Source: Annona cherimola (Eukaryota > Streptophyta > Magnoliopsida > Magnoliales > Annonaceae). From it: a DNA stretch of 64,000 nucleotides. The position numbers and the translations under genes were made by a program. The stretch is from the NCBI GenBank assembly GCA_030490835.1, contig CM059972.1:5052264-5116263 (forward strand), in the 5' to 3' direction. This document shows positions 46,401-57,497 of this stretch, in pieces (the stretch's first letter is position 1; every line of letters begins with the position of its first letter). The notes beneath the pieces are model-generated. The model was not told the DNA's origin. It made no database searches and was given only the letters and a program-made list of their open reading frames with translations.

Positions 46401-48722
46401 TTTGTTTATCAAAAAAACTTTTACAACCAGCATGCGTAGCCTTGGGTGAAGAGGCAGTTGGAGCATCAATATTTGTTATCTTATAGTTCACGGTACCTGA
46501 AGAGACTGAAAAAAAAAAAAAAATTTAAATGGTGAAGGTGGAATCCAGATGCCATTGTCTTCAATTCCTGGCAGCAGTATGGAACACCTAGTTATTGGGT
46601 TCAGCATTTTTTTAAGCAATCAAGTGGTGCAACCCTTCTTCCTGCCACACTTCAAAATTCCTCCAGTTCATTGATTGCATCTGCAATTACTTGGCAAAGC
46701 TCAGAAGACAACAAATTTTATCTAAGAATAAAGGTCTTCATTCTTTCTTCTTGACCTTCATTGATATTCCAGCACTATCTTTCATTTTCTAATTTATAAT
46801 CCAGTTTATTGGACATGCTATGTTTCTCAGGATGATGTCTACGACATTGAATGCACATGGTTTTCTCATTTGTTACTGGTTCTCTAAATTCCTCTTCAGG
46901 GTCATACCTCCTAAGAAACCAGAAATTGTACCAACTCCCTGATGCAGTGCATGCAAAAAATAGAGGGCAAAAAAATCAAGTGCTCTACTGTTTATTTTTT
47001 TTTTATTGTTAATTTTATTTCGATTGTAAGTGATCTACTGCTTATTTATTTAGCTGAAATGCATATGTGATTTCTCAGGGTCTAGAAACTTGAGTATTTA
47101 ACATCAAGTTATTTTAGGTCAACTTGGCAATCTTCCTCAGATTAGCTTCATTCCTGATGGCACACTGAGAATGTTTTGTTTTATTTCCAATCGGCGTTTC
47201 TATGAATTGAGATACACTGAAAGCTTGCAGGTGGTTTGGTGGTTCTTCTCTCTATTTTTTTCATGAATCATGTAGTGACTCAGTTTCAGCCTCCATGAGT
47301 CATATCAACTCAAATGGGCTGGTGATCTGTTGGGTTGGATCTGAGCTAAAACTTGCACATGAGTGAGTTCTGTAGCAACTTGCTGAAAATGCTTTCAGTT
47401 CTGAACTAGGGTAAGTCCCAGGATATCACCTGAAATGTTCAGATGGCTAAAGAAATATGTCTGCATGGATACACATGCATGCAGCCCTCGCTTATACTGT
47501 TATATACATGCATTTTTAGACATGAACTACTGCATGTGCAAACCTAGGGAATTCAGGTGCGATTTTGTGTAGAAAAAAGATTTGGATTTTTACAGTAATG
47601 ATGATAATACCATCCATTAAAACATAAAACCTGTTTCGATTGAATGGCAATAATTTTGAACCACAAGACAGACCAAATGCTCACCCAGCTCTGTTTCATG
47701 AGTCTCCTGTACAGTTCATTGTTTTTTAAAAGAACATTTTTTCCATTCTGCAGTGTACTTGTAACTTTGAATTAAATTTTGATATAGAAACCATTTTCCT
47801 AAGCTTTTTACTTGTTTGATCTCCCTTTCCTTGTAAATGATTGTAATATTTCTAGCATAGCTGCCGCCAGAATGGATTTATCCGCTAAAGTCATCGGTAA
47901 ATTTTCAGTTACTAATTCAATTAATTAGTAATCATCTATGCTTGGTCTATGCAATTTTTTTTTTTATCAGACACTTCAATTTTAATCAAGTGCTCTCTGT
48001 GCAGGTTGCCAACTATGGTAGTAATGCTGTGTATCTTAATATCTATGTGAATGAATTGGCTTCCAATTCTATCAGTTCAGCCGGGTCATCTAAGACTGTC
48101 CTCACCTCTGCTAATGTGATGGATGAGAACTCTTTCCAGCAACCCCAAAAGGTAAATAAATCAAGCTTCCTTCATAATGTACATCAGTACATGTGTATGT
48201 GCACCTCTAGCTCATGGGTGAATAATCAGACTTCATATCGTGCAACTCCCATTTCCATAGGGCACCAGTGAACCTTGCTCCTGACTGAGAACTTCCCTCT
48301 TGCTGGCCTCCTATTTGTTGGAGAATCTTCCTTAATTGAGCATGCCTTAGATAGTTTAGGGAGATGTGGCAGTTAATTCCATTGACCAATGAAAGACCAA
48401 CCCCTCTGGAATGGCTGGGTTATTTCATGGAAGTCTTTTGTCCACTCACATTGCATTTTGTTGTCCATGTCCAGTTTACATGAAATACGTCACAAATCAA
48501 AACATCTGTGGCTTAAACTACGTTAGTACAAATGTACAATAATGGTTGGATATTTCTAAATACTTTTTATTCGTTGATGGACTCATACAGGTTGTGCCAG
48601 TTCAAAGTATCCTTCCAAATGCAGGAAACCAGATGGATGCTCTACTCCCACCATACTCCTTCACTGCATTCGATCTCAATCTCCTTCCCGCCATATATCC
48701 AGTGTATGTGTCGTCTATGTGA
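37484..48722 (+). CDS. ASD1-like: Alpha-L-arabinofuranosidase (GH51), copy B, complete
   Basis: Tandem paralog of copy A with the same predicted role in cell-wall arabinan and arabinoxylan trimming. Coding exons: 37484-37660, 37964-38018, 38227-38438, 38878-38999, 40223-40376, 40636-40705, 43041-43186, 43264-43309, 43466-43518, 44470-44614, 44716-44834, 44936-45013, 45102-45205, 46192-46248, 46538-46733, 48005-48151, 48591-48722; 2013 nt, 670 aa, each exon equal in length to copy A. Signal peptide (1-30), CBM4-like domain, GH51 barrel and C-terminal domain are intact. RFPGG is followed by Cys266, the form I recall from Arabidopsis ASD1; E385 (acid/base) and E464 (nucleophile) are present. I count about 37 differences from copy A, many in the signal peptide and its junction. 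Intron 6 is 2335 bp because of a hAT insertion. The acceptor of exon 15 lacks a T-rich tract, so correct splicing is not assured. Confidence 0.93.
39287..39552 (+). mobile_element. SINE in intron 4 of GH51 copy B
   Basis: Contains an A-box-like GGCTCTACCCTAGTGGTC and a B box GGGTTCGAATCC (about 39343-39354) in tRNA-like spacing. The 3' end GTGTATATATACCAAGTGAA plus an A-run resembles that of the SINE at 27.7 kb. Copy A lacks it but has a short unrelated stretch at the same place, so insertion was accompanied by a small rearrangement. No clean target duplication was found, so the boundaries are approximate. Confidence 0.75.
39732..39988. mobile_element. Tourist-like MITE in intron 4 of GH51 copy B
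   Basis: Counterpart of 21626-21898: GGGTATATTTGAC at the left, TCCCAAACACACCC at the right, TTA flanks at 39729-39731 and 39989-39991. Shared by both paralogs, hence older than the duplication. Confidence 0.8.
41185..42538. mobile_element. Non-autonomous hAT element in intron 6 of GH51 copy B
   Basis: An exact 8-bp target duplication GTTACAAT (41177-41184 and 42539-42546) flanks TAGGGGTGCAACT...AGTTGCACCCCTA inverted ends. The 8-bp duplication and TAGGGGTG end are typical of hAT elements. Subterminal regions are full of short GGGTCGGGTT / ACCCGG words, as expected for transposase-binding repeats. No transposase frame is present in 1354 bp. Copy A has an uninterrupted site (near 23080). The element is a better-preserved relative of 1767-2570. 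Confidence 0.9.
42722..42990. other. Unit B-specific 260-bp segment in intron 6
   Basis: Present in copy B between two AAACTTCTG words and absent from copy A, whose intron passes directly from CCAATGAT to CTTCTGGGATTTT. Either an insertion in B or a deletion in A between the short direct repeats. No recognised element. Confidence 0.6.
45355..45508. repeat. Local tandem expansion in intron 13 of GH51 copy B
   Basis: A segment with TTTTGACACTGTTTTAGGAA and TGATTCTCCAAAAATGG occurs about two and a half times, against once in copy A (about 25636-25676). It arose in B after the duplication by slippage or unequal exchange. Confidence 0.75.
46508..46537 (+). promoter_or_regulatory. Poly-A tract at the 3' splice site of exon 15, copy B
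   Basis: Where copy A has a run of T, copy B has an A-run of about 17 followed by TTTAAATGGTGAAG (AG at 46536-46537). Plant acceptors favour U-rich sequence upstream, so this site is predicted to be weaker. Skipping the 196-nt exon would shift the frame. Confidence 0.7.
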
Positions 48723-48861
48723 GGGCATCTTCTCCTGGCATGATGGCAAGGCTTATCTCTGAGGACAAAGCCAGGATTTCACTTATCTTCCCCTTCAAAG
48801 AACTCACATTTATGCGACCCTAATTCACAGTGTAAGCCTTACAGATCATTTGAAAGCTGAA

Positions 48862-48867
48862 AATAAA
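48862..48867 (+). terminator. Candidate polyadenylation signal, GH51 copy B
   Basis: AATAAA about 140 nt after the stop at 48720-48722, at the same place as in copy A. Confidence 0.4.
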
Positions 48868-51078
48868 TTAATATTTGCCCTATGGCTGATCTGCTGATAT
48901 GTATCCTTGTAATCTTATAAAAGAAAAGTGGCAACACGTCTTGTATATAATGCCAATATGTTATCCTTCTGTTCCCGTTATATCCTGGACTCTTGGCTCT
49001 GTTCGACATGTGGGTAGACTTACATGGGAGACGAAAAGATCAGCCATACGCCCGTAGTAGTTATAGTACCAATCTTGGTTTCCATTGTGAGGGCTACTGT
49101 TACTGTCAGAAGTGTTTGTTCGACAGCCATCCAAGAAATCAATCCCTTAGGCTTTAGGATACCGTGAATGAATTTATAAAATCTAAATTTACCGTTGTGT
49201 TTAAAGTTACTTGTTTGGGGGTGGGAGGGGGGAAGGCCAAATAGTCCCTAAATCTCCCAGTACTAAACATATATTCCCTTAAAGGCCAAATAGGCCAAAC
49301 TTGAAGGTGATTTTCTAATCATATTTTCGTGGCCTAAAACCGAGGGGTTCTGTTGATCACTACCGGTAGGAGGGGGATTAATTATTGTCTGTATAAGAAA
49401 TTCCTGGGTTTTATAGGCATCCATTGTTTGTTGGGGACGGAATAAAGTTAGGACGAAAATTTTCATTTCCAAAAATTATTTTTTTCATTTTAAAAATGGC
49501 AACATATTTTTTTCATTTTGCATGCAACTTTTCTCAATTTCCATTCCCAAATCATAGAAAAACATTTTTTTTTTTTTTTTTTTCCAATCACATCCTATAT
49601 AGTGGTCATTGGCCACATGCATTAGAAGGAGGAAAAAGCTTCGGTTATTTAAGCATGTGAAACTGATATATTGGGCTGGAATGGAAATCACGTGCATCAA
49701 TGGTTCGACCTAGAACAGAAATCACAAGTGATTTTTTTCTCACATACATATCCTTCCATAAATGATTTAATACTCTTATACTCAAATTATTTTTTTGCAA
49801 TTACTGAATTTATTTTAACTTTTTCCCTACCATTTCATATTATTTACATAATTTTTAAAATATTTCTTTTCCCATCCCCCATACCATCCTAAAATCCCAC
49901 CAGAATACAAGTTAGCAAACCGCACCAATGTGTACTATCACCAGACAAAGATGAGACTTGAGAGCGTTTTCATGGGTTCCACTTGAATTGACTTGTCATT
50001 TTTCCGCTGTCTTGCTTAGAATAGACAGACCAGAGATCCAGACAACAGCTAATCATTTTAAGTCTCGCTATCTTTAATAATCATTAAACAGATAAAAAAA
50101 AGCAAGCTGCTGCAATTGGACCACCACCCAATTATATCACTCCATCCAGCTTTCATTGCCATCGAAAACCCTCTACCGGCTAGGCCCCACGCTGCATGAC
50201 CATTTGACAATTGAACAATACAGCCATGGATGCATCCGAGGAGCTGCATTTGGATGGTACCATATATCCAAATGAATTGGCAAAAGCTCCAATGATAAAT
50301 CAATAAGTCAAAAAGAATTATCAAAGCAGGAAATTAAAAAAGTATACGCACCTTTTAAAACTCTTAATATGTTGTTGGGTTTGATCGACAACATGGAATG
50401 GAATGGAATGTACAATAATTTATGACTGTTTTGATAATTTAGCTTCCCTAACAGCCATGGTTTTTTTGGGTCATTTCCTGTATTTTAAGTCATTATCCTT
50501 CTTCATCTTTTCTAGCCTCATTTACTTTATTAGCAACATTATTTCCTATTTCGCTGACATTATTTCCTTTCTTTTCTCTTTTTTACCATTTAAACAATCA
50601 CTCTGAAATCAAATTTCAATATTTTCAGTCAACTCTAAAACTTCTCTAAAATTTTACTTGAACTTGTGCTTAATTCAATTTGATTACACGGCAATTGCTT
50701 TTACCATTACACCAAGGCTCCCATTCAATGTAATTGTAATTAATAGATGCCTCTATCAATTTTCTAAGTGAATGATTAAACATGTAGTTAAAATAATGAC
50801 ATGGTCAGTGCAAATATATTGATGCAAATACATTGTAGCTATGATACAAACAACCTAATTATTACTTTTCCTGCTTTGTAGTAAATTTATAAATATTTTT
50901 TAATGCTTTTAACGAGTCCTTTCTGAATTTTAATGACTAAGACTCATCAATGTGGATATTAAAATAAAGATACACACTTGCACTTCGTTGTAATTTTCTA
51001 AATATTTCTCAAATTAAGTTAGAATCCTAGTCAAGTTATTAACAGCCTTAGCCTAACCGACATCAGTATGAGATTGGC

Positions 51079-54000
51079 ATAGATAAAACCTTCTTGTTGA
51101 AACCCCCTCCCCTCTCCAATGAGGAATGAAGTACCCCAAACCAAGCAAGTGCTTTTAATTTGAAGGACTCTAGGGTTTCATGCTTCACGTGGTTAAATCT
51201 GCTTATCTAAACCATCCCACAAACAAGCCATTTCCTTATCCATATCTTTGTCAAACATCAAGAACTAAATAAGAATATTAATGCAGCACCAAAAAATCCA
51301 GCTCAGAGAGAGGAAGAGTTGTCTATTTTAAAACATGTTCTACCTAACAAAACATATTCTTTTTTCATTTCATCACTACCCACCTTCAAAATCCTTTCTA
51401 AAACCGATCCACCTTCATGAAGGAACCAAAAAAATAAAGATTGAAGGTAGTGACCTGTTAAACATTCCTTAGTTAGGCCTGTCAGGGTTGCACTTAAAAA
51501 CTAAACAGCTTTAGAAAATCTTAGTCACCAACTATTTATTGTATCATAAAACACTAGAAATATATTAAACTACTCATCTTTATTAGCCCTTAAGCATAGG
51601 AAACACATCTAAGTATCCCTAATGCCATCATCGAACTAGGTCTATCCCAATTAGTCAATGAAGCGACAGTTCTGCTAGCAACTGCTGGAGTAGATAAGCT
51701 GGAGCCCACAAAACAGAACCACTTTTATCAGAGATCATCACCCAGAGGGACTGATAATGATTTATGACCTTAAACAAGCATGGTTTAAACAATTTATCCT
51801 AATTTTATGCACAATTAAGAATTTCAAATTTATGTTGTTCAAGTTTTAATACTTACAATCAAGTTAACTTTTCTTTTAAAACCATTTTCAACTCTTAGTG
51901 AGCAGCAGTGCGCAAAATAATGGTAAAGAGATGAACAATATAAAGTGACAAGTTGAAGGATGCTTCAGTCACAAGTCTATCTATGAAATATCTTTTTTTT
52001 TTTTGTGGGGTGAAATCTCTTAATATTGATGTTTATCAATAACTTCAGCTCTTGTCATTTTGCAAATTTACAGAACATGTCCTGTTTAAATGTTGCTGCT
52101 CTCTAAGAAATGGAAAATGGTTTCAATAGGGAAGTTCGTTTGATCCTATGCCATAAAGGTAGAATCTAAATCCTTTTTAAGCAAGCTTTGTTGAAGGGTG
52201 CTTCAGGCACAGGTTAAGATGTGGAGTCCCCTCCTGATCATAGAATATCACAAGATACTAATAATACTTCAGATTTTTTGATATTGCAAAATTACGGGGA
52301 ACTGAAGATTAATTTCAGAATCTATAAAAATAACCTCCTCATCATAGAATATTACAAGATAATAATACTTCAGATTTTTTTCACATTGCAAAACTACGGA
52401 GAACTGAAGATTAAATTTCAGACTATAAAAATGTCTTGAGCCCATCAGCACCACTGACCTCACAGAATCTAACCTAAGTTCTCCTAGACAGTATGTCTAC
52501 AAGGTAGAGAATCTACAAATAGTGTGCAGCTTGCACCTTTCTTCTTGGTGGAAAGTTCATTGAAGCTTAAAGTCGATGCAAACCAGTTGCAAGCCAAACT
52601 AAGGTATTTATTGTCTGTAACCATGAATAGTATGTGTCATGATGCTAGCATTGCATAATGCTGGCATATTGGCATGGTCAGATATGCAAAATGTGGAAAA
52701 GGTTCCAACAAACAGCTTTTGTCCAAGAGATGCATCATCGGCGGCGCTCTTTTTCTGGCACGTAACGAATTAATTTGTCGTATTGAGAAATTATGATCCA
52801 GTTTATACCTATACATAAGACCTGCAAGAGCAGAATAATGTTTCACCAACAGCTACAGTCCAAATTAAGATTTTTAGTTTGTGTCGTATTCGCTTCGTAA
52901 TGATGACTGAGTCAAGCACTAATTGGCAACACTGGCCAAGAAGCTTGGAAGAGTTGTTCAAAGACAGATTCCAGCCAAATTGGTTATTCAGAGTATGTGC
53001 AGATTATGAAGTTTTCTGCACAAAACCAAATAACGCAACTCGCTGAGAATTATTAGGACAAAGAACCTAGTAACAATTCTTATGAGTTAAACATGGAATA
53101 ATCCTACAAAATAATAAAGCAATGTGGAAAACAAGAGAAAAAGAAACAAAATATGCATAAATTTATGTGGAAAGGGAAAAAACCTGTATACTATAATAAA
53201 AAAGTTATTGGGAGAACTCTAAAAAACTCTGGAAATAAATAAACCTGACAAAAAACTTTCAGAGAATAGAAGAAAGCTTAGCGAAATCACATGTCATACT
53301 CTGGAGCAGGCTCCTCTATTCACAGACCACCACCAAACAATGCATAGTCTAGATTCAATGTGGGATACAGTTCCTACAACTCCACGTACAAAGGTGCGTT
53401 AATAGATCCCATATAACTTGGTGTGCAAGTTAGTGTATAGATAATCAATAGATTTCAATGCTTGAGATTCTTTCAATCGACATGTTTGACATAATTTTCA
53501 AAAAAGGAAGCATTTATTTCTGTAGTCTTATCACTCTTCCATGGTTTTCTTATTAACATGCTCAGTCGCATTTCATAATCCTCAGACGTGTGTCATTAAT
53601 TCGTTTCCTTTGAAGTCACAAAACAGCACAACCCAAATAAAGAAAATAGCATTACCTAAATCTTTCGTAAAGTGGTGCAAAAATACAAGAAGATTTTCAA
53701 TCTCCCTCTACTTGTTTCACTAAAATTCTGGGGCAGCTGAATGATTGGCACCAACATTTCTGCAGCAGCCTTTTTGTCACATTTCTGTTACCCAGATTAG
53801 AAAGAGTAACAATAACCAAATTTCAACAGCCCGCAGAATGTCTTGAGCTTTTTGGGTCCTGATGGTGCAAATGATTTTTATGTTTGTAATAGTACCATCC
53901 TAGTATAATGCTGGTCGAAGATGATCAAGAAACTTTTAGTCCTTTGATTGGAATGAAATTTTCTTATCGTTCTCTCCCCTATGAATGTCTCCCTTCTTTG

Positions 54001-54980
54001 TTTTTAGCCATGAACATCCATTTTCATTACAAAAAAACAGAGAAGTATGATCGAGTTGATTTAAAGATGTTGTCTGCTTCTTAAAACTGAAATGCCCAAT
54101 TAATTTTTTTTTAAAAAAAACCTCAAATGCCGAATGCACAATGCAAAATAATCGAATCTTCCAGGGCTTCTCATCCTCATCATGCAAAACAGTCCCACCC
54201 ACTTCAGCTGCCCAGCAAAGGAATCTGCTCCCACCAGTCACTTGATGCTGTTGCAAGGTGGGTCCGTCCAACAGGAACCATCCATGCCTTCTGGTACAGA
54301 AGCAAAGACTCAATCCCAACTGTCAAAATTCGGCAGCAAAGACTACTTGAACCTTAGGACACTTGTTCCTTGAGTCGATGCATCATTTGCCCATTTCGGA
54401 AATATAAGTGTCTTCCATGGCTAGGATGGCACAGAGAACAACAACGTAAGTGAAATGGACGGTCTGGATTGCACGTGGATCCCATAAATGATTTGCGTGA
54501 CTAGCACCACCCCATGCTCCCTCGGTCCGGTAAATATTTGTAAAAACTGAGGCACAGGGACAACAAGTTGCAATCACGCGGGCAATCCAAACCGTCCAAA
54601 TCACGGTCCAATAATCGAAGGTCGGAGTGGCTGAGGTTTCATTGATTGTATCGCCTTGAAATGCCATCCGATGCAGAAGATAAGAACGGCAGGAATGGAA
54701 GGGCCGAGGGCTTCAGTACAAACGACCAACTGATTTGGATGGTCTGAAAATGCATGCACGCTCGACACGTGAACAGCGCATGCGTCGCATCTCCTTAGCC
54801 ATCTGCGACGACGTGCACTGTGCTCCGGCGGTGCACGCACGTTTCAAATGCTAAAAGAGCTGAAAGGGACGCGCGCATGGAGGCAGGAATAGCAGAATCT
54901 CAGTAAAAGTAACAATTACAAACCATACAGACAAGGCGTTTCCTGCTTATTTACCCGAGAGCTGATGAACCCTTCATTCA
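51079..54980. other. Intergenic DNA right of the duplication, no gene recognised
   Basis: About 3.9 kb with no supported gene. The longest open frame (minus strand, 53936-54319) has no recognisable domain. The part at 54.4-54.85 kb is GC-richer, with words like 'gacggtctggattgcacg' resembling the 10.5-kb region, which suggests an unnamed repeat rather than an exon. Confidence 0.5.
52230..52436. repeat. Two-copy tandem repeat, about 104-bp unit
   Basis: Both units read CATAGAATAT(C/T)ACAAGAT, AATACTTCAGATTTTTT, GGAACTGAAGATTAA-type sequence and CTATAAAAAT in the same order. The two overlapping open frames on opposite strands here owe their length to this repeat. Confidence 0.75.
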
Positions 54981-54981
54981 C

Positions 54982-55165
54982 GGGATCCTTCGTGCACCGG
55001 ATGTATTTCACACATCTTTTTAGAAACTTTTAAAATCTAAAAAAATATTTAAATTTTTTTAAAAATGATAAAAATTAATACATATGTTAAATGCATTTAT
55101 ATTAATAATTGTATAAAATTTTTTAGAAATAATAAAAAACAGATGTATGCACCCCGGTGCATCCC
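54982..55165. mobile_element. Small MITE, 'gtgcaccgg' ends
   Basis: GGGATCCTTCGTGCACCGGA at the left and TGTATGCACCCCGGTGCATC at the right are imperfect inverted repeats around an AT-rich core with TATATTAATAATTGTATAAA-like sequence, as in the Mutator-like MITE family. Short internal-deletion version; target duplication not resolved. Confidence 0.5.
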
Positions 55166-55346
55166 CCATTTATCCAACAGCCCAAACGCTGTAACAAAAC
55201 ATATACTTGCTGTAGCAACTAACAAAGCTGAATTCTTCCGCTCATCCTCTTCGCGCGAATGCATTGTCCTCGCAGCGGCGAATGATGCGACTTGGCTATT
55301 TTTTTATAAAAAAAATTATTTAATACAAAATTACAAATGCCGAAAC

Positions 55347-56857
55347 CAATGTTGTCAGAACCGAACCGGTGATTGAACCGGTAAAGGGACTGGTCTGGTT
55401 CGAACCGGTTCGACCGGCTAATCAAACCGGGTTGAACCGGTGACGTCAGCATGACATATTTATGATGTCATTAATATTAATTTTTTTAAAATTTTAAATA
55501 AATATAATAATATATTGATAAAATTCTATTTTTATAAATCCTAAATATATATGTTAGATTTTAAGGACCATAATATAAGAACAAAACATGCAGAAAAAAA
55601 TTAATAGCAAGTTTTAAAGAATTAACTACATTAACTGATCTGAAAGACTTAAACTTATAATAAGTTATGACCGTTGTTGCTTGGTTGTTGGTTTTTGAAT
55701 TCTTCCTCTTTATCTCGGTACCTTGATAAATTATTATAAACATACCTGAAAAAATAAGAAATAAAATAAATTAATAAGTGCTGAAAATTTGAATAATTAA
55801 ATAACCTGTAATAATATGAAAATTAAGAATATCTCTTATTTTCAGCAAAAAATAAAAATTTAGAAGTCTATAAACCATTAAATGCATCATTCTCATCAAA
55901 CATAAATTTTAAAAGTATATAAATACTTCATTTCAACAAAATATAACATTTTAAAGTCTAACAACATATCATTCCCACCAAACATAAAATTTTAAAGTCT
56001 ACAAACAGTCAAACACACATTCTTTTCTGGAAATTCACCAATATTAAAAGAAATAATTGGATATTATAATTTATAAGAGACACATGCACAAAATTAGGAG
56101 GAGGCAGGATTATGCAAAAAATTCAAATAATTTGATTTACGCACGCATGCACAAAATTAAGCAAAAAATTTTAAAAAAATTGATATTATAATTATTAATT
56201 ACGCAATTACTGTTGCAGTGTTGCTAGGCCTGCCGGCGACGGCGAGCCGGAGATGGCGAGACGGCGAAGACGAGAGAGGAGACAGGCAGCTGCTGGCGCG
56301 ACGACGAGAGAGGAGACAGGCAGCTGCTGGCGTGACGACGAGAGAGGAGGGATCGCCGGCGCAGGGAGCTGAGCTGCTGAGGAGGAGGAGGCGGGGCCAC
56401 GGGAGCCAGCAGCCGAGAAGGAGAAGATGCCGGCGGCTGCAATGAGGAGAACTGAAGAAGATGAACTGATGAAGGCGTCTGCGAAGTGTTATGAGGTGCC
56501 GACTGCCGACTGCCGATCGCGTGTTGCCGCTGCGAGGTGAGGCGGCGACGGCAGCAAAGGAGATCGCCGGATTTGGGGAAGACCAGAGAGCTGTATGCTG
56601 CGGCGGGTTGCGGGATGCGGGTTGCGGCGCTTAGGGTTTTCCGGTTTCGGCTTTCATTTTCTAGTTTTTTTTTAAAAAATATATATTATTTAAGCTATGA
56701 AGCGAACCGGGCGAATCCGGTCAGACCGGAATATACGGTCCGACCGGCGGTTGGACGGTTCGCACGGTTTTATGCTGTTAAACCGAACCGGTAGTAATCG
56801 AACCGGAAACTGGACCGGTTCCCGGTCCGACCGGCCGGTCCGGTTCTGATAACACTG
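55347..56857. mobile_element. Non-autonomous hAT-type element with GC-rich cargo
   Basis: Exact 8-bp target duplication GCCGAAAC (55339-55346 and 56858-56865). Terminal inverted repeats CAATGTTGTCAGAACCG and CGGTTCTGATAACACTG. Both subterminal zones are packed with ACCGGTT / AACCGG words, the kind of repeated motif hAT transposases bind. The left half is AT-rich. The right half (about 56210-56640) is strikingly GC-rich with a 34-bp tandem repeat and may be captured host sequence. No transposase frame is visible. Confidence 0.88.
56269..56351. repeat. 34-bp tandem repeat in the GC-rich cargo
   Basis: Units begin GACGAGAGAGGAGACAGGCA at 56269 and 56303, with a partial third at 56337. The repeat gives arginine-rich open frames on the + strand and serine-rich ones on the - strand, without domain content. 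Confidence 0.85.
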
Positions 56858-57228
56858 GCCGAAACATATTTCCAAGAATGCGCCCATGTCTTTTTTTTTT
56901 TTTTTTTTAAACACGCACCTCATTTTCATGGAAGCCGAACTGTTGAAAACTTTTATAGTGCTTTTTTTGCTAGAATATACTCATTTTTATTATAATGTTT
57001 CATCATTTACATCCTCCAGTGTACCCACAACCTTTACAATTTAATGATAAATATACTTATTTGTAATTAAGAGTAAAAGTTGTGCGTATATTTAAAATTT
57101 GCCTTCATTTTTATTATAACGTTTCATAATTTATATCCTCGTTTCCATAAACGTGAAATTTGTAATATTAAATGTTTGTGTGACAGGAAAGTCAGGGATA
57201 TTATATACGTATTTGGTGAAAACGGTAT

Positions 57229-57245
57229 CAAATATATAAAAAGGA
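57229..57245 (+). promoter_or_regulatory. Putative TATA box of the E3 ligase gene
   Basis: CAAATATATAAAAAGG about 260 nt upstream of the chosen ATG, followed by a pyrimidine-rich leader with TCTCTCGTCTCTCATCC-type sequence. Position is plausible; not confirmed. Confidence 0.4.
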
Positions 57246-57497
57246 AGCCCCACATTTTCATGAACGGAAAAGCTGTAAGCGGGTACCGTAGAATATCTAT
57301 ATTTTTTTCCCACCTTTTCTATTTTCTTTATATGCAGCGAAAAGACGCATTCAACTGTTGGAAGCCGCCTTCCCTGCTCAGTCTACCCAAGCCTTCGGAT
57401 TTCTCTCGTCTCTCATCCTTTCTTCATTCCCTGCTCTTTCTCACTCCACCCAAACCCTCGCATTTTGCTCACTCTCAGTCTCCCTCTGTCACTGGGA

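Larger units (their letters stand above)
34917..51078 (+). repeat. Segmental tandem duplication, unit B
   Basis: Head-to-tail partner of unit A. Its right edge ('taacagccttagcctaaccgacatcag') at about 51078 passes into unrelated single-copy DNA. It lacks the unit A insertions (empty sites near 47494, 50085-50150 and 50930) and has its own: a SINE-like insertion in intron 4, a hAT element in intron 6, about 260 bp near 42.72-42.99 kb, and roughly 350 bp of extra promoter DNA at 35.83-36.18 kb. The last could instead be a loss in A. Confidence 0.9.

Noticed and set aside
37484..48722. Copy B as a pseudogene
   Set aside because: All 17 exons keep frame, splice dinucleotides and catalytic residues. 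The weak exon 15 acceptor and the intronic hAT are not enough to call it broken.
51300..53700. Hidden multi-exon gene between the duplication and the E3 gene
   Set aside because: I looked for linked exons on both strands and found only short frames without domain content. I cannot exclude a non-coding RNA.
53936..54319. 127-codon minus-strand open frame
   Set aside because: No domain, no splice-linked exons, shorter frames on the other strand across the same bases; composition matches non-coding DNA.
56218..56445. Arginine-rich + strand and serine-rich - strand frames in GC-rich DNA
   Set aside because: Produced by a 34-bp tandem repeat within a hAT-type element. GC-rich DNA has few stops, so open frames are expected by chance.
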